Shown here: positions 10,046 through 19,618 of the stretch, in pieces | How the letters are laid out: each line of letters begins with the position of its first letter | How positions within the stretch are numbered: the stretch's first letter is position 1 | DNA from: Adhaeribacter arboris | GTDB taxonomy: Bacteria > Bacteroidota > Bacteroidia > Cytophagales > Hymenobacteraceae | Assembly: GCF_003023845.1 (NCBI RefSeq) | Contig: NZ_PYFT01000001.1 | Location: forward strand, 6,634,001-6,698,000 | Direction: 5' to 3' | DNA length: 64,000 bases | Program-made: the position numbers and the translations under genes | The notes under the pieces: generated by a model | Databases searched by the model: none | What the model was told of the DNA's origin: nothing | Seen by the model: the letters and a program-made list of their open reading frames with translations, nothing else

Positions 10046-10900
10046 ATGGAATCCCAAACGGCTGCCTCTCTTAAAAAGAATAAAAAGCAACTATTGGAAA
10101 CCTGGATGCAAAACCAGCTAGCAGATAACACGTTGCGCGATGATCTTATCTCGAATGAAGATCTGAATGCACAATCCGAAAATTTACTAACGGCTTTATT
10201 AAAGGCATTAGGCACAGGATCCTTAGAAATTGAGTCCGAGCAGTTTCAGCCGGTTACGGATATTTTAAGTGAACTTTCGATTACGCGCGCCCGCCAAGGT
10301 TTCTCGCCGCGGGAAACCAGTATGTTTGTGCTTAGCCTGAAAAAAGCATTTTATGAAATTCTGGAAAAAGAGTTACGGGATAATCCGAAGTTGCTTTACC
10401 AGGAATCGGTTGAGATAAATAATTTGCTGGATGGTTTAAGTATCATCACCATGGAAACCTTTATAAAAGGTCGGGAAGAGGTTATTTTACGGCAAACCGA
10501 TGAGATAAGTGAAATATCAACTCCGGTCATTCGGGTATGGGAAGGTATTTTGGCTTTGCCCATTATTGGTACCTTAGATAGCGCCCGTACGCAGGTAGTA
10601 ATGGAAAATTTACTCGAGAAAATTGTAGAAACGGGTAGCCGCATTGCTATTTTAGATATTTCGGGAGTGCCCGCCGTGGATTCTTTAGTAGCGCAACATC
10701 TAATTAAAACCGTGAGTGCAACTCGCCTGATGGGGGCCGAATGTATTATTAGTGGCATTCGCGCCGAAATTGCTCAAACAATTGTTCATTTGGGCATTGA
10801 TCTTTCTAACATTTCCACTAAAGCTTCTTTAGCCAGTGCGCTTAAATTAGCCTTTAGTATGCTCAACATCGAAGTACGCCGCACCAATAATAAGTTTTAA
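10046..10900 (+). CDS. RsbR-like stressosome co-antagonist (STAS domain)
   Basis: 284 residues from the ATG at 10046; a TTG at 10034 is also in frame. Residues about 10-145 form a helical N-terminal sensor domain of the RsbRD type (TWMQNQLADN, GFSPRETSMFVLSLKKAF). Residues about 160-278 form a STAS domain with ILDISGVPAVDSLVAQHL; Ser206 and Ser213 stand in the stretch that RsbT phosphorylates on Thr in Bacillus RsbR. RsbR and RsbS build the stressosome shell and release RsbT on stress. First gene of a tight five-gene operon; 9 bp separate it from rsbS. Confidence 0.9.
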   Translation: MESQTAASLKKNKKQLLETWMQNQLADNTLRDDLISNEDLNAQSENLLTALLKALGTGSLEIESEQFQPVTDILSELSITRARQGFSPRETSMFVLSLKKAFYEILEKELRDNPKLLYQESVEINNLLDGLSIITMETFIKGREEVILRQTDEISEISTPVIRVWEGILALPIIGTLDSARTQVVMENLLEKIVETGSRIAILDISGVPAVDSLVAQHLIKTVSATRLMGAECIISGIRAEIAQTIVHLGIDLSNISTKASLASALKLAFSMLNIEVRRTNNKF

Positions 10901-10909
10901 AGCTGAAAG

Positions 10910-11308
10910 ATGGATAGAATACCAATTCTGCGCATGGGTGGGTTTTTGCTCGTTACCATTCAGGTAGATTTATATGACCGTTTAGCGCTTACCTTAGAAA
11001 ATGATTTAATGGCAATGGTGAGCAAGATGGAAGCCCGCGGCGTGTTAATTGATATTTCGGCGGTGAGTATTGTTGATTCTTTTATGGGCCGCATCCTGGG
11101 CAATATTGCTTCCATGTCCCGAATTATGGACGCGGAAACCGTTGTCGTGGGTATGCAGCCGGCGGTAGCCATTACGCTGGTGGAGTTAGGCCTCACCTTG
11201 GCGGGGGTACACACCGCCTTAAATGTAGAGATGGGAATGGAACTTCTTCGTAAAAAAATTGGGCCGATACCAGATAACGAGGAAGATCTATATGATGATA
11301 TTATCTAA
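10910..11308 (+). CDS. RsbS-like stressosome scaffold (STAS domain)
   Basis: 132-residue single STAS domain. The key motif LIDISAVSIVDSFMGR (about 46-61) contains Ser57 in VDSF, equivalent to the serine of Bacillus RsbS that RsbT phosphorylates. The N-terminus RIPILRMGGFLLVTIQVDL is also typical of RsbS. A short acidic tail (DNEEDLYDDII) follows the domain. Its end overlaps the start of the RsbT-like kinase by 17 bases, which suggests translational coupling. Confidence 0.92.
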   Translation: MDRIPILRMGGFLLVTIQVDLYDRLALTLENDLMAMVSKMEARGVLIDISAVSIVDSFMGRILGNIASMSRIMDAETVVVGMQPAVAITLVELGLTLAGVHTALNVEMGMELLRKKIGPIPDNEEDLYDDII

Positions 11309-11705
11309 GGAAAATTTTGAGATTAAACGGGAACCAGACGTTATTTTGTTTCGCAATCGGGCTAAAGAATCAGCCGCAAAAATAGGAATGAGTCTGGTAG
11401 GGCAAACTAAATTGATTACTGCCGCCAGCGAACTCGTGCGCAACATGCTGCGCTATGCCAATGGGGGCACGGGTATTATTGAAGTAGTAATGAATAATAA
11501 TAAAAAAGGAATCCGGCTGACGTTTGCTGATACAGGACCGGGCATTAAAGATGTAAAACTGGCGCTACAAGATGGCTTTTCTACGGGTAAAAGTTTGGGT
11601 TTAGGTTTACCGGGGGCCAAACGGCTTTCGAACGAATTTAACATCCAAAGCGAGCCGGGCAAAGGTACCACCGTAACCATTATACGCTGGAAAGATGGAC
11701 TATAA
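11292..11705 (+). CDS. RsbT-like serine kinase (GHKL ATPase)
   Basis: About 137 residues starting at the ATG-ATG at 11292, inside the end of rsbS. HATPase_c_2 domain with the N box in AASELVRNMLRYANGG, G1 box FADTGPGI, and G2 region GFSTGKSLGLGLPGAKRL. RsbT phosphorylates RsbR and RsbS in the stressosome and, once released, activates a downstream partner. Downstream genes overlap by 11 bases. In Bacillus the partner is the phosphatase RsbU, for which I see no obvious homologue here. Confidence 0.92.
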   Translation: MMILSKENFEIKREPDVILFRNRAKESAAKIGMSLVGQTKLITAASELVRNMLRYANGGTGIIEVVMNNNKKGIRLTFADTGPGIKDVKLALQDGFSTGKSLGLGLPGAKRLSNEFNIQSEPGKGTTVTIIRWKDGL

Positions 11706-12720
11706 CCAGCATTTGCGGTTCGAACTTGTAGACCGCAGTTTTTTGAATATTGTTAAACGGGATATTGCCAAACTCGCCGAGAATTACGGTCATTCCGAAA
11801 CGGAAATTGGTAAAATAAACATCATCGTGGCCGAAATGGCTTCTAATCTGCTAAAACATACTCCCTCCGGCGGTGAAATTCTGGTAAAGCCGCTGGCCAA
11901 AGAAAACCAGATTACCGGTATCGAAATTTTAAGCCTGGATAATGGGCCCGGCATGAGCCACCCGCAGCAAATGCTGGAAGATGGCGTTTCTACGCACGGT
12001 TCCAGCGGCGAAGGATTAGGCGCCATTAAACGTTTATCCGATGAGTTTGATTTGTATTCTACGAAAGAGTCCGGTACGGTTTTACTAACGCGTTTGTACA
12101 AAAAGAATTATAAGCCTAAAATTAGCCAACGCAGTAAGTTTCAGATTTCGGCGGTAATGGTAGCGAAGCCCGGGGAAACCGTGTGCGGCGACGGCTGGAT
12201 GAAAATAGAGCAAAATGATTGTTGCTGCTTATTAATTGTGGACGGCTTAGGGCACGGCGAAAATGCCCATCAAGCAACTAAAGAAGCCATAGCGGCCTTT
12301 CAAAATCAAGTTTGTGCTTCACCGGCCCACGGTTTGCGCCAGATTCACGCGGATATTACGAGAACCCGCGGGGGGGTCATGAACTTGGCCGTGATTAACC
12401 CCGCCGAAAACGCTTTTACCTACTGCGGCATCGGCAATATAGCCGGCCGTCTTATTTCCGCGGAGGGCAGCAAGAGCATCATTTCGTATAACGGAATTGT
12501 TGGTCATAATATTCCGAATACCCTCCACGATCACCATTTGCCCTGGAATAATTCGTACGTATTTGTTCTTCATTCGGATGGATTAAAGAGTCGTTGGGAG
12601 CTTGCCCGGCATCCGGACTTACTGAAACATGACCCTAGTGTAATTGCAGCGGTGCTTTATAAAGAAGGAACCCGTAAAACCGATGATACTTTAGTAATTG
12701 TTGGCAAAACCCGAAGTTAA
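11695..12720 (+). CDS. Fusion of RsbT/RsbW-like ATPase and RsbX-like PP2C phosphatase
   Basis: 341 residues in two domains. Residues 1-135 are a GHKL ATPase domain (N box VAEMASNLLKHTP, G1 LDNGPGM, G2 SSGEGLGAIKRLSDEF). Residues about 145-340 are a SpoIIE/RsbX-type PP2C phosphatase with metal-binding residues in TVCGDGWM and LLIVDGLGHGENAH and the terminal DDTLVIVG. RsbX-like enzymes dephosphorylate RsbR/RsbS and reset the stressosome. Fusion to an ATPase domain is a known arrangement in non-Firmicute stressosome clusters. It overlaps the kinase gene by 11 bp and is 5 bp from the histidine kinase. Confidence 0.88.
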   Translation: MDYNQHLRFELVDRSFLNIVKRDIAKLAENYGHSETEIGKINIIVAEMASNLLKHTPSGGEILVKPLAKENQITGIEILSLDNGPGMSHPQQMLEDGVSTHGSSGEGLGAIKRLSDEFDLYSTKESGTVLLTRLYKKNYKPKISQRSKFQISAVMVAKPGETVCGDGWMKIEQNDCCCLLIVDGLGHGENAHQATKEAIAAFQNQVCASPAHGLRQIHADITRTRGGVMNLAVINPAENAFTYCGIGNIAGRLISAEGSKSIISYNGIVGHNIPNTLHDHHLPWNNSYVFVLHSDGLKSRWELARHPDLLKHDPSVIAAVLYKEGTRKTDDTLVIVGKTRS

Positions 12721-12725
12721 GGTTT

Positions 12726-14063
12726 ATGAAAAAGGACATTATTAAAATAAAAATTGAAAACGAGTTAGACGTAGTATTGTCCTATAAACGGTCGTTGCAA
12801 TTGGCGCAATTCTGTGGCTTGCCCTTGGCCAGTCAAACAAAGTTTGCTACCGCCGTTTCCGAAATTTGCCGCAATGTGCTGGAACACGTGGGGCACGGGC
12901 AAATTGCTTTTAATATCGTGGAAAAAGATAATAGTTCTTGTCTGGAAGCCTTAGTTAGCGATCGCGGTCGGGGAATTACTAACTTAGAACAATTACTGGA
13001 TCAAAATTATCAGCCATTATCCAATAAAGGTTGGGGAATTTATAATTCTAAGAAGCTGGTACAGTTATTTATCGAAAGCACCGGTGAAAAAGGAACGCAG
13101 GTAAAGTTACACAAAGCGATCCCGCCTAATCAACCGCCCATTAGTAAGGCCGTTATTCAAGGTTGGATAGACTATTTTACCCATGATACGAGCATTTCGC
13201 CTTACGCCGAAATCAAACACCAAAACATGCAATTATTGGAGTTGCTGGACCAATTACGACAAAAGAATCTGGAAGTAGAAGAGCAATTACAAGAAATTAA
13301 AAATTTAAATATTCAACTAGAAGCTTCCAACCAGGAGATTCATCTTTTGTTACAAGAGCGAAATAAAGTCAACGAAAAACTCACCACCATTAATCAGGAG
13401 TTAGACAAATTTGCGTATACTGTTTCGCATGATTTAAAATCTCCTTTGTTCAATATTTTTTCGTTAGCTAGTGTTCTGGAAGAAGAGGTGCAAGCCAACA
13501 ACCTTTCGGATTTAGCTACGCCCGTTAGTATGCTGAAGGAGCAAGCACAGGTAATGGAAAAGTTTATTTCTGATGTATTAGAATACTCAACGGCCGGCCG
13601 TTATAATGTTGCCCAAAGTAAGGTGAACTTAAATGCATTAATAAACAAAATTTTACTTTTTTTAGCGGTTCCCACCCATTTTGAAGTGGAAGTAGCCTCC
13701 GATCTTCCCACGCTACTCACCGAAGAAATTTACTTGCAACAGGTATTTAGTAATCTTATTAGCAATGCTATTAAGTATAACGACAAACCAAAAGGCCGCA
13801 TACAAATAAGCTGCCATCCGGAAGATGGGAGTTTGCACTTTTCTGTTACGGATAATGGTCCGGGAATCCCCTTGCATGATCAGGAGAATATTTTTAAACC
13901 TTATCAAACCGGAAGTAAACACCGCAATACCAGTACGGGTTTGGGCCTATCAATTGTGAGTAAAATCATTGAATCAAAGCAAAAAGCTTTTTGGGTAGAA
14001 TCAAACGGAACAAACGGTACTATTTTTCATTTTACCTGGCCCCTAGAAGAAGTAGTTAATTAA
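12726..14063 (+). CDS. Hybrid RsbT-like ATPase / histidine kinase
   Basis: 445 residues. Residues 1-130 form an RsbT/RsbW-like GHKL domain (VSEICRNVLEHVGHGQ, SDRGRGI). Residues about 155-225 are a coiled coil of Glu, Gln and Leu. Residues about 227-290 are HisKA with phospho-acceptor His in YTVSHDLKSPL, and residues about 330-440 are HATPase_c with SNLISNAIKYN, DNGPGIP and TGLGLSIVSKI. No membrane segment or sensory PAS domain is visible. As the last gene of the stressosome operon it probably is the output, linking the stressosome to a phosphorelay in place of Bacillus RsbU/SigB; that is inference. Confidence 0.88.
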   Translation: MKKDIIKIKIENELDVVLSYKRSLQLAQFCGLPLASQTKFATAVSEICRNVLEHVGHGQIAFNIVEKDNSSCLEALVSDRGRGITNLEQLLDQNYQPLSNKGWGIYNSKKLVQLFIESTGEKGTQVKLHKAIPPNQPPISKAVIQGWIDYFTHDTSISPYAEIKHQNMQLLELLDQLRQKNLEVEEQLQEIKNLNIQLEASNQEIHLLLQERNKVNEKLTTINQELDKFAYTVSHDLKSPLFNIFSLASVLEEEVQANNLSDLATPVSMLKEQAQVMEKFISDVLEYSTAGRYNVAQSKVNLNALINKILLFLAVPTHFEVEVASDLPTLLTEEIYLQQVFSNLISNAIKYNDKPKGRIQISCHPEDGSLHFSVTDNGPGIPLHDQENIFKPYQTGSKHRNTSTGLGLSIVSKIIESKQKAFWVESNGTNGTIFHFTWPLEEVVN

Positions 14064-14230
14064 AGACGTTTGCTATACTTAAAATGGAGGAATAACTCGA
14101 ATTTAGTACTGCGGTTATTATTGAATAAATAATCAAAAGAACAGTAGCAAACTGAAAATGGATTTTTAAAAAAGGTAGGAACTAATAAAACCAGCTTGTT
14201 TCCGGTAAGCGCCAATTTAAATTCATAGTT

Positions 14231-14629
14231 CTAACTAAAATGTTGGTCCATGATGTCGAGTAAAGCTTTTTTAGTAAGCGGTTTATTTATTATTCCCGCA
14301 ATGTTGGCTTGCTGCACTTTTTCCAGGTCGCGCGGGTTAAGCGAAGTAGTTAACATAATAATGACAATAGACTGTTTTTGGTCAAGATCTAGTTGTTGGT
14401 AAGCGCTGAGAAACTCAAACCCATCCATGATGGGCATATTGATATCTAAAAGAATAAGGGCGGGACAACTTTTACTCGGGCAGTTCTGTGAAATTACCGT
14501 GAGCGCTTCTAAACCGTTACGAGCTACCAACAATTTTTCGGTTACCGCTAATCTTTTAAAAAGCAATTCATTCAGGTAGTTGGCCGTTTCATCGTCATCT
14601 ACCAGTAACGTGCAGGCAATTTTATTCAT
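14231..14629 (-). CDS. Single-domain response regulator (CheY-like)
   Basis: About 132 residues from the ATG at 14629; an upstream in-frame ATG (14665) would overlap the kinase gene and adds unconserved residues. Receiver domain with the acidic pair in TLLVDDDETAN, phospho-acceptor Asp in ALILLDINMPIMDGFEFL, Thr in IIMLTTS and Lys in IINKPLTK. There is no output domain, so it acts by protein contact or as a phosphorelay intermediate. It follows the multi-PAS kinase at 14659 by 29 bp on the same strand, hence a probable pair. The nearby kinase at 12726 is a possible second partner. Confidence 0.9.
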   Translation of the reverse strand: MNKIACTLLVDDDETANYLNELLFKRLAVTEKLLVARNGLEALTVISQNCPSKSCPALILLDINMPIMDGFEFLSAYQQLDLDQKQSIVIIMLTTSLNPRDLEKVQQANIAGIINKPLTKKALLDIMDQHFS

Positions 14630-14658
14630 AGCAAGCAATACTTTGTAATCTGTTAAAA

Positions 14659-17600
14659 TTAACAATTAAGCGGAAAATGTACGTGAAAAGTTGCCCCTTC
14701 GTCTATTTTACTTTCCACCGTTATTTTACCCCCGGCATTTTCAATAATTTTCTTTACCATGTATAACCCAATGCCGGTGCCTTCTACGTGGTTGTGCAGC
14801 CGCTTAAACATGGCAAATAGCTTGTGTTCCTGAGCTAAATCTATTCCTAAACCGTTATCCTGTACCGACAATATTTGAAAGCTTTCGGTGCGGGTACAAA
14901 ATACCCGAACTTTTGGCAACCGGTTGGGCGAGTGGTATTTAATAGCGTTCGAAAGTAAATTGTAAACAATACTGCGCAGATTTTTTTCGGAGAAACGAAT
15001 AGTAGGGCAAAGATTTACGCTAATGTCAATTTGCGCCTTTGTTGCCTGAATAACCGGGGCTAAGTCTAACTGTACTGCTTTTAATAAATCTACCACGTTT
15101 ACCGGCAAAGCTTCTGGATTGTTTTCTTTTTGTAGTTTGGTGATTTCGGTTAAATGATCAATGGTACGTTTAAACCGCTGAACCGAATCTAAAATTAAGT
15201 CCATAGTGCGCTGGATAGTAGGTTCCTGCAAACTGGCGGGTGGTAAGTGGTCCAGCAAGGCTTCCATTAAGCCTTCAATGTTAAGGATAGGCGCTTTTAA
15301 GTCGTGCGAGGCGGTGTAAATAAAATTGTCTAAATCTATGTTTGTTCGTGTGAGCAGGTGGTTGGCTTGCCGTAGTTCTTCGTTGGCGCGGGCTAAATCT
15401 TCGGCCAAGGCTTTGGCTTGCTGCTCGCTTTCCTGGATTACTTTTTGAGCTTCAACCTGAGTGGTAACATCCGAAACCATGGTATAAAATCCTAAAACTT
15501 CACCATCCCGAACATCCGGCACATAACTGGTATGTATGTATTTGGTAAAATTCTCCCGGTATGGCATACGGGCTTCAAAGTCTAAGCGTTCTCCGGCTAA
15601 AGCCCGCTCTATGTACTTTTTTATATTCAAATAAGCTTCTTCGCCAACTACTTCCTTCGCGGAGCGGCCGATTAAATTTTCTGGCTTCTGGTGAAACCAG
15701 GCTTCATAGGCCAGGTTAACAAAACGATATTTTTCTTCCCGGTCCAAGTAACTAATTAACACCGGCAAAGCATCGGTAATCAGGCGTAGTTGCTGCGCGT
15801 TGGCTTCAATGGCTTGGCGGGCTTTTACCTGGTCCGTTACTTCGTAAGCAAAAGCAATAACTCCATCCACCGCTCCAGCTGCGTTGCGGCGAGCCTGGTA
15901 CGTAAACGTAAAATAAATATCTTCTAAGGGGCCTCCTTGGTGACGAGCCAACCGGAGCGGTAGTTCCCGGGCTACAAAAGTTTCCCCGGTTTGGTAAATA
16001 TTGTTTAAAATATTGACAATGGGTGTGCTCTCTAACTCGGGAAGTGCCTCTATTAAAGATTTACCCAATAGCGTTCTGCCCGGAAATATCTGCTGATAAG
16101 CCGGATTCACTAATTGAAAAACCAGTTCCGGCCCGTCCAGAATAACAATAGGGGCCGGTGCCTCCATAAATAAAGTGTGCAATAGTTCGCGTTGCTGGTC
16201 GGCTTCCCGGCGGGCAAGTACCTGTTCTGTTACATCGTAGGCAAAGACAGATATACCTACAATTTGTTCATTCTCCCGGTAAGCTTGGTAAGTAAAGTTA
16301 AAATAGATGTCTTGGGGCGGCATCCCTGCTTCCTGCTCAATGGCGAGCAATAGTTCGTTACCATAAAAAGTTTCCCCGGTTTGATAAACGCTATCCAGCA
16401 AAGCTACGAAGCCTTGCTCAACGGACTCCGGCTGCATTTCGGCAATGGTGCGGCCACGCATGGAGCGACCCGGAAAAAGCTGCTGATAAGCTTGGTTGTA
16501 ATACTCTACCCGGTGTTCTGGCCCGCGCAACAAGGCAATGCAGGCGGGAGTTTGCTCAAATACCTGGTAGAAAGTTTCCCGTTCCCGAGCGAGTTGCAGG
16601 GTGCGAGCCAAAACCTCAGCTTGTAAAGCATCCGCTTGTTGACGGGCTTTTACTTGGTCGGTTATTTCAAAGGCAAACACCAAAATACCATCCACCCGAC
16701 CTTGTTCATCGAAACGGGCTTGTTGAATGTAGTTGAAATAACGATCCTCCAGCGGACCATTTTCGTAGAGAGCAACCGGTATTAGTATGCTGTATTCTTC
16801 GTGCGTTTCGCCGGTATTATATACCTGTTGCAAGCTATGCCACGCAGGTTGGTTGGCAAGCTCCGGCAAGGCTTTCAGGAGCGGCTTGCCTAATAATTGG
16901 CGGCCGGGAAACATCTTCTGATAGCTTGGGTTCACCAACTCATACACCAAGTCCGGACCGTTTAAAATGCAAATAGCGGCCGGAGCCTGCATAAATAACC
17001 GTTCCAACCGCTGTTTTTGTTCTTCGGTTTCGGCCTGGGCAAGTTGCAAAGCGCGGGTGCGTTGATTTACCCGGTGCTCTAATTTCTGATTTAATTGTTG
17101 CAGCGCTTCCTGCGTATCGAGTAATTCGGCGTAATTATTATAATATTCTTCGTTGGTAGCAACTAATTCTTCGTTGGTGGTTTGCAGTTCTTCGTTAACG
17201 GCCTGTAATTCTTCGTTTAATTCCTGCACATGCTGGTGGCTATACTCTACCTGCCGCCGGGCCCGAACCTGGGCGGTTACTTCGTAGGCAAACACCAGAA
17301 TACCATCAATAGCCCCTGCTAAGTTGCGTGTGGGTTGGTAAATAAAATTGTAATAATTCTGACCCAAGTCGCCGCCCGAATTGTTGTGGTCGAGCTGAAC
17401 CAGCATTTCGTGGGCTTGGAAGGTCTCGCCGGTTTGGTACACTTTATCTAATAGCCCGAAAATAGGTTGTCCTACCAGTTCCGGCATGGCTTCCGCAATG
17501 GGTTTGCCCAGTAATGGCCGATTACCCACGAGTTGCTGATAAGCCGGATTTACCAGTTTAAATACGTGCCGGGGACCTTCAAAAATGCAAATCATGGCCG

Positions 17601-18126
17601 GGGCTTGCATAAAAGTATTATGCAGTTGTTCCCGTTGCAAATCGGCTTCGGCATAGGCCGCTTTTTCGCGCGCCTGACTTTCGCGCAAGGCTTGTTCCAC
17701 GGCCGTGCGGTCATGGTCAGAAGTATCGGAAAAACTCACCACCAAGCCTTCCCCGCTGCGTTGTGCTACTAGTTGAAAAAAATTGTCGAGCCCGTCGTAC
17801 TGGTAATTTACATCGTAGCGATCTAGTTTACCGGCTAAGTAAGTATCCCGGTAAAAAGCAAAAATGCCGGTGTTTTGCGCATGGGGGTATAATTGAAGAA
17901 AAGTTTGGCTAGGACGTTCGGGTAATTGCAGCATGCGCTGAGCTGCCTTGTTTAGCATCACGTACGCCAGATCGATAATTTCAGAAGCATCTGCGTTATA
18001 AACTGGTTTAAAGAAAATGACTCCGGTTAAAGATACCTCTAATAAGGTAGGAAGTAATTCTTCGAGCGGAAAGACAGCTCCTAAACTTTGATAAGATGCA
18101 TTGGGCTGGGCGGTGGAATCAAGCAT
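14659..18126 (-). CDS. Cytoplasmic multi-PAS sensor histidine kinase
   Basis: 1155 residues, no membrane segment. Residues about 20-145 hold a divergent PAS domain; then four closely related PAS repeats each begin near FMQAPAxICI and contain VNPAYQQ, a LLGKPLxEAxPEL stretch and VYQTGETF. Between the first and second of these lies a coiled coil (about 295-370). A sixth PAS (about 790-905) carries ITDALPVLISYLDRE and a PAC-like end. HisKA follows with acceptor His in YTASHDLKAPI (about 940), and HATPase_c with YNLLSNAIKYH, DNGLGI and GTGIGLYMVKKI. The four near-identical PAS domains suggest recent internal duplication. The signal is unknown. Confidence 0.92.
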   Translation of the reverse strand: MLDSTAQPNASYQSLGAVFPLEELLPTLLEVSLTGVIFFKPVYNADASEIIDLAYVMLNKAAQRMLQLPERPSQTFLQLYPHAQNTGIFAFYRDTYLAGKLDRYDVNYQYDGLDNFFQLVAQRSGEGLVVSFSDTSDHDRTAVEQALRESQAREKAAYAEADLQREQLHNTFMQAPAMICIFEGPRHVFKLVNPAYQQLVGNRPLLGKPIAEAMPELVGQPIFGLLDKVYQTGETFQAHEMLVQLDHNNSGGDLGQNYYNFIYQPTRNLAGAIDGILVFAYEVTAQVRARRQVEYSHQHVQELNEELQAVNEELQTTNEELVATNEEYYNNYAELLDTQEALQQLNQKLEHRVNQRTRALQLAQAETEEQKQRLERLFMQAPAAICILNGPDLVYELVNPSYQKMFPGRQLLGKPLLKALPELANQPAWHSLQQVYNTGETHEEYSILIPVALYENGPLEDRYFNYIQQARFDEQGRVDGILVFAFEITDQVKARQQADALQAEVLARTLQLARERETFYQVFEQTPACIALLRGPEHRVEYYNQAYQQLFPGRSMRGRTIAEMQPESVEQGFVALLDSVYQTGETFYGNELLLAIEQEAGMPPQDIYFNFTYQAYRENEQIVGISVFAYDVTEQVLARREADQQRELLHTLFMEAPAPIVILDGPELVFQLVNPAYQQIFPGRTLLGKSLIEALPELESTPIVNILNNIYQTGETFVARELPLRLARHQGGPLEDIYFTFTYQARRNAAGAVDGVIAFAYEVTDQVKARQAIEANAQQLRLITDALPVLISYLDREEKYRFVNLAYEAWFHQKPENLIGRSAKEVVGEEAYLNIKKYIERALAGERLDFEARMPYRENFTKYIHTSYVPDVRDGEVLGFYTMVSDVTTQVEAQKVIQESEQQAKALAEDLARANEELRQANHLLTRTNIDLDNFIYTASHDLKAPILNIEGLMEALLDHLPPASLQEPTIQRTMDLILDSVQRFKRTIDHLTEITKLQKENNPEALPVNVVDLLKAVQLDLAPVIQATKAQIDISVNLCPTIRFSEKNLRSIVYNLLSNAIKYHSPNRLPKVRVFCTRTESFQILSVQDNGLGIDLAQEHKLFAMFKRLHNHVEGTGIGLYMVKKIIENAGGKITVESKIDEGATFHVHFPLNC

Positions 18127-18461
18127 TCAATTAGGATGGATAAATCAATAGCTTAAGATACGTAAGATACCTGAATGAATAAAAAAATACGACAGCCGCT
18201 TGCTTCCGGTTTTAATGAAGGCATAGCCGTTGACAATCGTTACCGTTATAATTTAACCCGTAAACTTCCGGAATGTTTGGTACAGATTAATCAACTGAAG
18301 TATAAAGAGTAAATTTATGAAAGAGTAAGTTTCTCTTCCAGACGCGGGCGCATAAAAAATTATTTAAAAGAGCTAGGGTATAATTTTTTGCCTTTTCCTT
18401 TTTTGTAAAATAAATAATAGAAAATCTACATCCTGGTAGTAAAAATAACCGGATAGTAACT
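18127..18461. other. Intergenic region upstream of the multi-PAS kinase
   Basis: About 335 AT-rich bases between the sulfurtransferase stop and the kinase start (both minus strand). Presumed kinase promoter; no clear box, hairpin or gene. Confidence 0.4.
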
Positions 18462-19304
18462 TTAAACTTCGGTGGCAATGGGTTTATCATTCCTTGACCA
18501 CTCACTCCAGGAGCCAACGTATAATTGAGGTATTTCTAAGCCGGCCTGCGCCATGGCAACTAGAGTATGACAAGCCGTAACTCCGGAACCGCAGTGTACA
18601 ATTACCTGGTTAGCATTTTTATGGGCGAGTGCTTCCGAATACTTTGCTTTGAGTTCTTCAGCGGGCAAATAAAAGCCGTTTTGGTCTAAATTGGTACTAA
18701 ACGGAATATTTACGGCCCCCGGAATATGGCCCGCCACTAAATCAATCGGTTCTCTTTCGCCGCGGTAGCGCTCCGATTCCCGCACATCTATTACCAGATA
18801 ATCCGAACTTTGAGTCGCTTTTTCTACGTCGCTTAAAGTAGCCGTTGGTAATTGCCAGGTTTTAACGGGATAAGCTTCCCGGGCAAAGGCTGTATCTTCC
18901 GGTGCACTACTAGTAGGATAGCCAGCCGCAATGGCTGCTTCAAAGCCGCCATTTAAAACTTGTACTTTTTCGTGACCCGCGGCTTTTAGCATCCACCAGA
19001 ACCGCGCGGCGGCATTGGCGCCATTTTTATCGTCGTACACCACCACGTAGCTTTCCGGCCCAATTCCTAACCGGCCCAAAACTTCGGCAAAAAAACTTAC
19101 GTCGGGTAGAGGATGGCGGCCACCTTCGGCCGCAACGGCCTTTTTCTGCGAAAGCTCTTGCTCTAGGTCTACCAAGCGGGCACCTTGCAAATGCCGGGCC
19201 TGGTATTTTGCTTTTACTTCCGGCCCGGTCCGGGCATCTATCAGCACCAATTCCGGGTTTTGCTGTAGTAAAATTAATTCCGATGGGTGAATAACGGGCG
19301 TCAT
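18462..19304 (-). CDS. Sulfurtransferase with two rhodanese domains (3-mercaptopyruvate or thiosulfate type)
   Basis: 280 residues with two rhodanese modules. The N-terminal one (about 10-125) holds LVLIDARTGPEVKAKYQA and YVVVYDDKNGANAAARFWWML without an active Cys. The C-terminal one (about 155-275) has YLVIDVRESERYRGE and VIVHCGSGVTACHTL, whose Cys carries the persulfide. The CGSGVTA loop is that of mercaptopyruvate sulfurtransferases. It moves sulfur to thiol acceptors in the cytoplasm. Full length, apparently single-gene unit. Confidence 0.9.
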   Translation of the reverse strand: MTPVIHPSELILLQQNPELVLIDARTGPEVKAKYQARHLQGARLVDLEQELSQKKAVAAEGGRHPLPDVSFFAEVLGRLGIGPESYVVVYDDKNGANAAARFWWMLKAAGHEKVQVLNGGFEAAIAAGYPTSSAPEDTAFAREAYPVKTWQLPTATLSDVEKATQSSDYLVIDVRESERYRGEREPIDLVAGHIPGAVNIPFSTNLDQNGFYLPAEELKAKYSEALAHKNANQVIVHCGSGVTACHTLVAMAQAGLEIPQLYVGSWSEWSRNDKPIATEV

Positions 19305-19618
19305 GTTCTTATAGAATATGGTTAGATAGACGAAAGTACATATTTTATCTGAAGCGTTTATTCGGAGAGTGGCCTAGTTTAGAGTAAATTTCCTTTTAGC
19401 CGCTTTTATTAGTTGATAGGCTTGTATAGGAAGTATGTCTGTGATTAAAAATTTCTGGTCAAGTTACTTCTACCCATACGGTTGAGACAGTTTTTTCTAC
19501 GAGTGAACCGGAATAGTAAACGGGTGAGGCTACCTGGTGTTTACTTGCCCATTCTTTACTTATTTCTTTGTAATCAAATAACGCTTCAAGTCAGGAAAAC
19601 TATAAAACTAAAATTACT
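19305..19618. other. Divergent intergenic region
   Basis: About 314 bases between the minus-strand sulfurtransferase and the plus-strand membrane protein. On the minus strand, TACTTTCG at 19332-19339 is one base off the TAnnTTTG box. Nothing else is seen. Confidence 0.35.

Noticed and set aside
18287-18517. 76-codon minus-strand ORF overlapping the sulfurtransferase end
   Set aside because: Overlaps a solid gene and has no protein character.
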